A DNA stretch of 64,000 nucleotides from Vibrionales bacterium SWAT-3 (GTDB lineage: Bacteria; Pseudomonadota; Gammaproteobacteria; Enterobacterales; Vibrionaceae). A program made the translations under genes and the position numbers. Where the stretch lies: NCBI GenBank assembly GCA_000169995.1, contig AAZW01000002.1, positions 62,001 to 126,000 of the forward strand. Direction: 5' to 3'. Under the pieces are notes generated by a model. That model was given only the letters and a program-made list of their open reading frames with translations, was not told the origin of the DNA and searched no databases. This document shows, one piece after another, positions 58,266 to 64,000 of this stretch (its first letter is position 1; each line of letters opens with the position of its first letter).

Positions 58266-58748
58266 AATCATCAGCTTTTTCACTACCCAACTTGTTCGCC
58301 ACTACCACCAGTCGCTCCAACCCAAAAATTTGCGTAACATTGCGCCCACAAGCGCTTTCACCTCTCCTCAATCGAAGAAATCGTGATAATTCGAGTGAAA
58401 ATAATTTAAACACGAATAATCCATCATTGGGCTGACAATAAAATTCACTATTCTTATATCAACACAAAGTATAACGGTATTTTTATTACTATCTAAAGCC
58501 TTACCTCTATTAACACGAGAGACAATAACCATATTATCCACACTGACACTTACTATTAAAACAATCAACTATAAATTCACAAAAATTCAATAAATAACTG
58601 ACAATAAGATAATTATCTGAGGGTATTTGATATTAACTCTTAATGTTGAAAATAGGATAAACAATAACTTGTAAAAATTTACAGTTTGATTGGTTAATTT
58701 TATAAATATATTTTGTTACATAACCGAAACAAATGGCTAATTATAACA

Positions 58749-59048
58749 ATGTCACATAAAACAATGGCTTTAATGGTTCTGTCCTTATCCTCACTGTCAC
58801 AGGCTTCCACTATAGAGAATGATGAACCATTGCTGAAGTCATTGATTGAACAAGGCATTATCTGTCCCGGCTTAAATTATGAGGACAACCAAGAAGCTTT
58901 GCGTATCTATCTCAATGCCAAAGCAAATAAGAACCATCAGCCTAATTTCGATTTAAATAAAGATATAAAAAACCAACGTCAGGTAAATAAAGCACCAAAA
59001 GAGTGCATTAGACCAATATCGGTGAATAACACCGGTGAAGGAAGTTGA
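58749..59048 (+). CDS. Small secreted protein resembling the PrtV pro-region
   Basis: The 99-residue product has a signal peptide (MALMVLSLSSLSQAS region). Residues about 25-62 (LLKSLIEQGIICPGL...EALRIYLNAKANK) align without gaps with the pro-region of the next gene's product (KLIEMLVRQGLVDEN...SALDRYLKNKINS), sharing QG, AL, YL, K and N positions. Two Cys (ICPG, KEC) may form a disulfide. It is 37 bases upstream of the protease gene in the same direction. It may act as a detached prodomain, an inhibitor or folding helper. A start at 58713 is TTG and less likely. Confidence 0.7.
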   Translation: MSHKTMALMVLSLSSLSQASTIENDEPLLKSLIEQGIICPGLNYEDNQEALRIYLNAKANKNHQPNFDLNKDIKNQRQVNKAPKECIRPISVNNTGEGS

Positions 59049-59085
59049 TATTAATATCGACATGGAAATATAAAAAGGAAATGTA

Positions 59086-61842
59086 ATGAAGATAATGAGA
59101 AAGACGTTGCTGGCTTCAGCAATGATTACTCTATTTAGCGTCAACAGTTATGCTAAAACACCTATTGATTTAGGTGTTGTTAATGAAGATAAGCTAATTG
59201 AAATGCTAGTAAGACAAGGCTTAGTTGATGAAAACGCTAGCGATCAAGAAAAACACAGCGCCCTTGATCGTTACCTAAAGAATAAAATCAATTCGGGTTT
59301 TAAAGGTGATGCGCAATTTGGCAAGAAAGCCATGGAGCTGAGAGCAAAGATTCTAAAAGCCATCGAAAAAGAGTCCGGCGTCAAAAAAGCGAGTGTTTTC
59401 GCACTGGAAATGGGTACCAAGCGCACGGACAAAGTGCTCGCGCTGCTTGTCGACTTCCCTGATCTAAACTGGGACGATAACAAGCTCACCAAAGAGCACA
59501 CCCAAATGCTCTACGAGAGCTACAATCCTGAACACTACCAAGAGCTGTTGTTCTCTGACACAGGCTATACTGGACCAAATGGCGAAAACTTGATCTCGAT
59601 GCGCCAGTATTATCAAAGCGAATCAGGCGACAGTTACAGTGTGGCTGGTCAGGCAGCAGGTTGGTATCGAGCTTCTAAGCCAGCAGCTTTCTACGGTGGT
59701 AACTCCCCTACTACAGACAATGATCTGAACGCCCAAGAGCTGGTGCGTGAAGCCCTTAACCAGTTAGCTCAAGATCCTAGTATCAACCTTGCTGATTACG
59801 ACATTGAAGATCGTTACGATTACGATGGAGACGGAAATTTCCGTGAGCCAGATGGCGTAATTGATCACCTAATGGTGTTCCATGCCTCTGTAGGTGAAGA
59901 AGCCGGTGGCGGTGTGTTAGGTCCTAATGCAATTTGGTCTCACCGATTCAACCTTGGACGCACCCATGTTCTAGAAGGCACCTCGAGCTCGCTTCCAGAC
60001 CGTTTTAATGGCCAGTACGCAGCATTTGATTACACGATTCAACCGATCGATGCCGCAGCCGGTGTTTGTGCGCACGAATATGGCCATGACTTAGGTTTAC
60101 CAGACGAGTACGACACGCAATACACAGGCAAAGGTGAACCTGTCTCTTATTGGTCTATCATGTCCTCAGGCAGTTGGGCTGGTCAAATCGGCGGTACACA
60201 ACCGACCGCTTTCAGTTCTTGGGCAAAACATTTCTTACAAAAGTCGATTGGTGGTCGCTGGATTAACGATGATCAAATCTCAATTGATGACCTGGAAGAC
60301 AAGCCACAAATTTACACCTTGTTCCAAACGACAGATAACGACCGTCCGAACATGATTAAGGTCGACCTTCCAGAGAAACAAATCGAAGGTTTGAAACCGT
60401 TCGAGGGTGAGTACTCGTTCCACTCTCAAAAAGGCGACGACCTGAAAAATAGCATGACTCGTAAGTTGGAAATCCCGGCCGGCGACTCTGCAGTGCTTTC
60501 CTTCAAAACTTGGTACCAAATCGAGAAAGACTATGACTTTGCTCGTGTCCTTGTGAACGGACAAGCCATCGCTGGCAACATCACCTCTATGGATGACCCC
60601 TACAATACTGGCCTAGTTCCAGCGGTTGGTGGCGAGTCTGACGGTTGGATTGATGCTGAGTTTGATGTTTCTCAATGGGCAGGCCAAGAAGTCGAGCTTT
60701 CGTTCGAGTACATCACCGATGGCGGTTTAGCCATGGAAGGCTTCTACCTAGACAACCTCAGACTTGTTGTAGACGGTAACACGGTTGCGGTAGATGACGG
60801 CGAAGATAACTCTAGCTTTGCACTTAATGGCTTCAAATTGAGTAATGGCTTCCATCAAGCTCAACACTACTACCTACTACAATGGCGTAGTCATATGGAC
60901 GTGGATGAAGGCTTGGCGAATATCAAGCGCATGGGCCAACTCATGTCGTTCGATCCAGGCCTGATCATTTGGTATGTCGATGAGTCACTCACTGATAACT
61001 GGGTAGGCAAACACCCTGGTGAAGGCTGGTTGGGTGTGGTCGATGCAGATCAAAATGCCATGATTTGGCAAAACTCCGGAAAAGTCGCTCAAACACGCTA
61101 TCAAGTTCGTGATGCTGCCTTCTCACTGAAAGACCATACTCCAATGCGCCTTGTGAACAGTGACAATGATGTGCTTCAGGACACAAGCCTAGTGGGTACA
61201 GCAAGCTTCTCTGATGATCAAGACTACACATCACCACAAGCTCCTGATTCAGGTCGTATTTTGACTAAATTTGGTTTGGTAGTAGACATTGTTAACCAGA
61301 GCGCTGACAACGAATATGGTGTGGTACGTCTATCGAAAGTAAGCCAACACAATATTGCGCCGACAGCGAACTTCGAACTTAATACCGATGGATTGAACGT
61401 ATCAGCCCGTAACTTCAGTTCGGATCAAGATGGCGAAATCATCAGCTACCTATGGGACTTCGGCAACGGCGTAACAAGTAGTGAAATTGCGCCAACGTGG
61501 ACATACCAAGAAGCCGGCGAATATACAGTCAGCCTCACGGTAGTCGACGATAAAGGCGCCAACGCATCGTTTAGCTCAATCGTTAATGTTGAGGTTCCAA
61601 ACGCGCTTCCTGAAGCAAGTGCGAAGTACATTCACTTAGGTCGTTGGGTCACCATGTGGTCAACAAGTTCGGACAGCGATGGTCGAATTGTCGATACAGA
61701 GTGGACATTACCAAATGGAAAAGTGAAACGAGGTCGCACATTCACTTCTATCTTCCCTTCATACGGAAAGCATGAAGTGAAACTAAGAATCATCGATGAC
61801 CAAGGCGGGATCACGACTAAGACCATTATGGTCGACCTATAA
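59086..61842 (+). CDS. prtV: PrtV-type secreted M6 metalloprotease
   Basis: The 918-residue protein has the same length and plan as V. cholerae PrtV: a signal peptide (ending NSYA), a pro-region to about 105, an M6 catalytic domain with HEYGHDLGLPDEYD (His 330, Glu 331, His 334), an immune-inhibitor-A-like segment to about 590 (GFYLDNLRLVVDG), and two PKD-type domains near 765-845 and 850-918 (SYLWDFGNGV, EYTVSLTVVDDKG). It is exported and matures by removal of the pro-region. PrtV-type proteases degrade host matrix and clotting proteins. AAAAGGAAATGTA precedes the ATG. Confidence 0.94.
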   Translation: MKIMRKTLLASAMITLFSVNSYAKTPIDLGVVNEDKLIEMLVRQGLVDENASDQEKHSALDRYLKNKINSGFKGDAQFGKKAMELRAKILKAIEKESGVKKASVFALEMGTKRTDKVLALLVDFPDLNWDDNKLTKEHTQMLYESYNPEHYQELLFSDTGYTGPNGENLISMRQYYQSESGDSYSVAGQAAGWYRASKPAAFYGGNSPTTDNDLNAQELVREALNQLAQDPSINLADYDIEDRYDYDGDGNFREPDGVIDHLMVFHASVGEEAGGGVLGPNAIWSHRFNLGRTHVLEGTSSSLPDRFNGQYAAFDYTIQPIDAAAGVCAHEYGHDLGLPDEYDTQYTGKGEPVSYWSIMSSGSWAGQIGGTQPTAFSSWAKHFLQKSIGGRWINDDQISIDDLEDKPQIYTLFQTTDNDRPNMIKVDLPEKQIEGLKPFEGEYSFHSQKGDDLKNSMTRKLEIPAGDSAVLSFKTWYQIEKDYDFARVLVNGQAIAGNITSMDDPYNTGLVPAVGGESDGWIDAEFDVSQWAGQEVELSFEYITDGGLAMEGFYLDNLRLVVDGNTVAVDDGEDNSSFALNGFKLSNGFHQAQHYYLLQWRSHMDVDEGLANIKRMGQLMSFDPGLIIWYVDESLTDNWVGKHPGEGWLGVVDADQNAMIWQNSGKVAQTRYQVRDAAFSLKDHTPMRLVNSDNDVLQDTSLVGTASFSDDQDYTSPQAPDSGRILTKFGLVVDIVNQSADNEYGVVRLSKVSQHNIAPTANFELNTDGLNVSARNFSSDQDGEIISYLWDFGNGVTSSEIAPTWTYQEAGEYTVSLTVVDDKGANASFSSIVNVEVPNALPEASAKYIHLGRWVTMWSTSSDSDGRIVDTEWTLPNGKVKRGRTFTSIFPSYGKHEVKLRIIDDQGGITTKTIMVDL

Positions 61843-61913
61843 GTCGCTTCTAGCTCAAATCATTGAAATAAGTACGTAGACAATAACGTGCGTACTGATA
61901 AACCAACTTAAGT

Positions 61914-61951
61914 ACTGCTGTCTTTGGCATGAGTCAGGACAGCAGTTTTAA
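61914..61951 (+). terminator. Hairpin terminator after prtV
   Basis: ACTGCTGTC and GACAGCAGT pair perfectly, followed by TTTTAAG. Confidence 0.8.
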
Positions 61952-61978
61952 GAAAACGTTATTATTTAAGCCGTAAGC

Positions 61979-62010
61979 AAAAGCCCTACCGTCATTGGTA
62001 GGGCTTTTTA
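61979..62010. terminator. Bidirectional terminator between prtV and the MFS gene
   Basis: AAAAGCCCTACC and GGTAGGGCTTTT pair with a short loop and T or A on both sides. Confidence 0.9.
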
Positions 62011-62090
62011 TTTGTCTCGATTTCGAACAAGCTATACAGAGACCCTATTTTAACGAAGAGGTCTATCTCACCCAAACAGGCGACAACTCG

Positions 62091-63266
62091 TCACACCGGC
62101 TGATTTTGAATGCGTGACTTACGTGCGCTAAACGCAAACAATAAGATAACGGCTAGCACAAAAGGTAGTACGTTGATATTGAGGTTTTGCCAGCCCGCTG
62201 TCGACTCCAACCAACCAGAAAGCAATGCCGTCACAGTCACACAGCCAAAGACAACAAACTCATTAAACGCTTGAGCCTTCGCTTTGTTATGGGGCTGATA
62301 AGATTGGCTAAACAAACCAGTTGCCGCGATAAACATAAAGTTCCAGCCTACCCCGAGTAAAACCAGTGCCGCTCTAAAGTGCCAAATCGACTCACCATGG
62401 ATGTTGATAGCAATACAAAAAACAAACAGTATCCCGCCAGACAAGATCATCATTCTCGAACCAAATTTCTCAATCAGCGACTCAGTAAAAAAGGCAGGGA
62501 CAAACATACCCAATACGTGCCACTCAATCACACCCGCCGCTTTGGTAAAGTCGAAACCACAGCCAATCATTGCCAATGGTGTAGCCGTCATCAGAATGTT
62601 CATCACCGCATAGGCAACCATTGCTGCAAAGACGGCGCCAACAAAATTCGGAGCCTTGACGATTGCACTCAAAGGATCGGACTTCGGCACTTGGTGACTA
62701 AGCGACACTTTAGGGAATTGAATGGTCTGTAAGATAACGAGTGCTAAAATGTTTAAGCCAATTAATGAAGCGAAAGCCCCAATGTACAGACCATCTTGCG
62801 ACCATTGCTGAGACATAATCGCTAAGTTCGGCCCGAGTACCGCAGCAAGAACGCCACCAGCCATTGAAATCGAGATTGCGCGGTGTCGTGCATTTTCATC
62901 ACATACTTCAATAGCCGCGAAGCGATAAAGTGTTCCAAAACCAATACCAATACCCAACAAGAAAGTCGCACAACAGAACAGATAGAAGTTTTGTTGTGAT
63001 AACGCGTAAGTTGCTAGGCTAGCCCCCGTAATACCTACTAAGTTACCAATGCTAAACCCTCGCTTTCGGCCTAACTTACCTGAAATCAAAGAGGCGGGAA
63101 TGGTGGCAGCCATCAAACCCAAAAACTGTAATGCAACTGGTAAGGTAATCATACTGGCACTGGGCGCAATCTGTTTTCCTATCAAGCCAATCACGGAAAT
63201 CAGTAAGATATTCCCCGTCATTAATAAGGCCTGACACAGCGACAGTAGCCAAACATTTCTATTCAT
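62091..63266 (-). CDS. Major facilitator transporter (12 TM)
   Basis: The 391-residue protein has about 12 membrane helices with the MFS motif SLISGKLGRKRGF in the loop between helices 2 and 3. Substrate is unknown; the family includes efflux and sugar transporters. The start at 63266 (MNRNVWLLSL) is chosen over 63317, because it begins the first helix and has GGAACG. The divergent LysR gene begins 265 bases away and probably regulates it. Confidence 0.85.
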   Translation of the reverse strand: MNRNVWLLSLCQALLMTGNILLISVIGLIGKQIAPSASMITLPVALQFLGLMAATIPASLISGKLGRKRGFSIGNLVGITGASLATYALSQQNFYLFCCATFLLGIGIGFGTLYRFAAIEVCDENARHRAISISMAGGVLAAVLGPNLAIMSQQWSQDGLYIGAFASLIGLNILALVILQTIQFPKVSLSHQVPKSDPLSAIVKAPNFVGAVFAAMVAYAVMNILMTATPLAMIGCGFDFTKAAGVIEWHVLGMFVPAFFTESLIEKFGSRMMILSGGILFVFCIAINIHGESIWHFRAALVLLGVGWNFMFIAATGLFSQSYQPHNKAKAQAFNEFVVFGCVTVTALLSGWLESTAGWQNLNINVLPFVLAVILLFAFSARKSRIQNQPV

Positions 63267-63531
63267 CTTCGTTCCTAAATATGAGCGCGACTGATCACTA
63301 GACCAAATAACCAACAAAGTCTCAACACTTTGTTACAAAAAATGAAACTCACCTGCTACCAATGTATTGCTTTAAAGCCATCTCCTTTTGGTTCTTCAAC
63401 GATATCGAATGCGTCTCTGCCTATATTTTCAATTCATTCTGGATTTGCATTTATCATTAATGGAGATAATAATAATTTTCTGTTATTAATTAGGGCGTGT
63501 TTCAAAAACACTTCGGTATTAAGAGGCGAGT

Positions 63532-64000
63532 ATGATTAATCCACTTTGGCTCAACACCTTTAAGACTCTGGTAGAAGTCGGTCATTTCACCCAAACGGCT
63601 GAAAAGTTGTACATGACTCAACCAGGAGTCAGCCAACACATCAAAAAACTTGAGCAAGCATGTGACTGTGAACTGCTCTCGAGAGAAAATAAGAGCTTCG
63701 AGCTGACCGAGCAAGGTCGGATTATGTATCGCTATGCAATTAAACTAGAGAAAGACCAAGAAGACCTTTTCGAATCACTCAGTTTTGAAAACCCTTACTC
63801 TGGGCAGTGTCACCTCTCTTGTTCAGGTTCACTCTCCTTACGCTTATATCCTAAGCTTCTTGAACTGCAGCAGCAACACCCAGACCTAAGCATCAATCTA
63901 GAAGCAGCGCCGAACAAGAAGATATTAAATGACCTGCTGCAAGGCACGACTGATGTCGGTATCGTGAGACACTCACCGAACGACAGCTATTACCAAAGCC
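63532..64000 (+). CDS. LysR-family regulator, cut by the window edge
   Basis: The first 156 residues are present. The HTH is at about 6-65 (FTQTAEKLYMTQPGVSQHIKKLEQ, in part) and the ligand domain starts near 90 (HLSCSGSLSLRLYPKLLE). AAGAGGCGAG precedes the ATG. It is divergent from the MFS transporter gene. The C-terminal part lies outside the window. Confidence 0.9.
   Translation, partial: MINPLWLNTFKTLVEVGHFTQTAEKLYMTQPGVSQHIKKLEQACDCELLSRENKSFELTEQGRIMYRYAIKLEKDQEDLFESLSFENPYSGQCHLSCSGSLSLRLYPKLLELQQQHPDLSINLEAAPNKKILNDLLQGTTDVGIVRHSPNDSYYQS

Noticed and set aside
58368..58568. Minus-strand frame of 66 residues in the spacer before prtV
   Set aside because: It has no ribosome site, no family resemblance and AT-driven composition.
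1..64000. tRNA, rRNA, CRISPR, integron attC, phage structural genes
   Set aside because: No matching structure, array or gene was recognised by eye.

Overview
The window looks like a stretch of a Vibrio genome, most likely the Splendidus clade and probably the smaller chromosome. This is inferred from gene content and neighbourhood (PrtV-type M6 protease, talB-tktA beside a SorC-type regulator, folE/moeAB, a Tad locus, an orphan cold-shock gene) and from AT-rich spacers. No rRNA, tRNA, CRISPR array or prophage was seen.

Layout. 0.2-3.7 kb: aspartate:alanine exchange and decarboxylation (aspT, aspD). 3.7-6.5 kb: a beta-barrel protein, a FadL-type porin and a crotonase-family enzyme. 6.7-14.9 kb: a hydroxamate-siderophore uptake locus (fhuB, fhuD, a TonB-dependent receptor, an AraC-type regulator, an FhuF-type reductase, fhuC) with two Fur-like sites. 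15-16.2 kb: a frameshifted Bcr/CflA-type efflux gene. 16.4-24.4 kb: a sugar dehydrogenase-like secreted protein, cspA, yaeQ, an intergenic repeat block, and folE divergent from moeA-moeB. 24.6-31.5 kb: an LruC-domain surface protein with a lipoprotein, a sulfurtransferase, and a c-di-GMP protein with a degenerate GGDEF motif and an intact EAL motif.

31.5-44.3 kb: a complete Tad (Flp pilus) locus: flp, rcpC, rcpA, a CpaD/RcpB-like lipoprotein, tadZ, tadA, tadB, tadC, tadD, tadE, tadF, tadG and an OmpA-like gene on the minus strand, with the prepilin peptidase tadV divergent and a LysR regulator behind it. The genes are tightly packed or overlapping, and flp is separated from the rest by a GC-rich hairpin. 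As written, rcpC is frameshifted in a run of seven A.

44.9-64 kb: a large secreted M6 metalloprotease with a GlyGly-CTERM tail; a SorC-type regulator divergent from talB-tktA with repeated GAACAAATGTTC-type palindromes between them; a barrel protein; a PAS-containing chemotaxis receptor gene split by a complete ISL3-type insertion sequence; an Lrp/AsnC regulator divergent from a Gate-domain membrane protein; a small secreted protein resembling the pro-region of the PrtV-type protease encoded just after it; and an MFS transporter divergent from a LysR regulator cut by the window edge.

The observations most worth following are the prodomain-like small protein beside prtV, the palindrome set between sorC and talB, the frameshifts in rcpC and the MFS gene, and the IS-split chemoreceptor.
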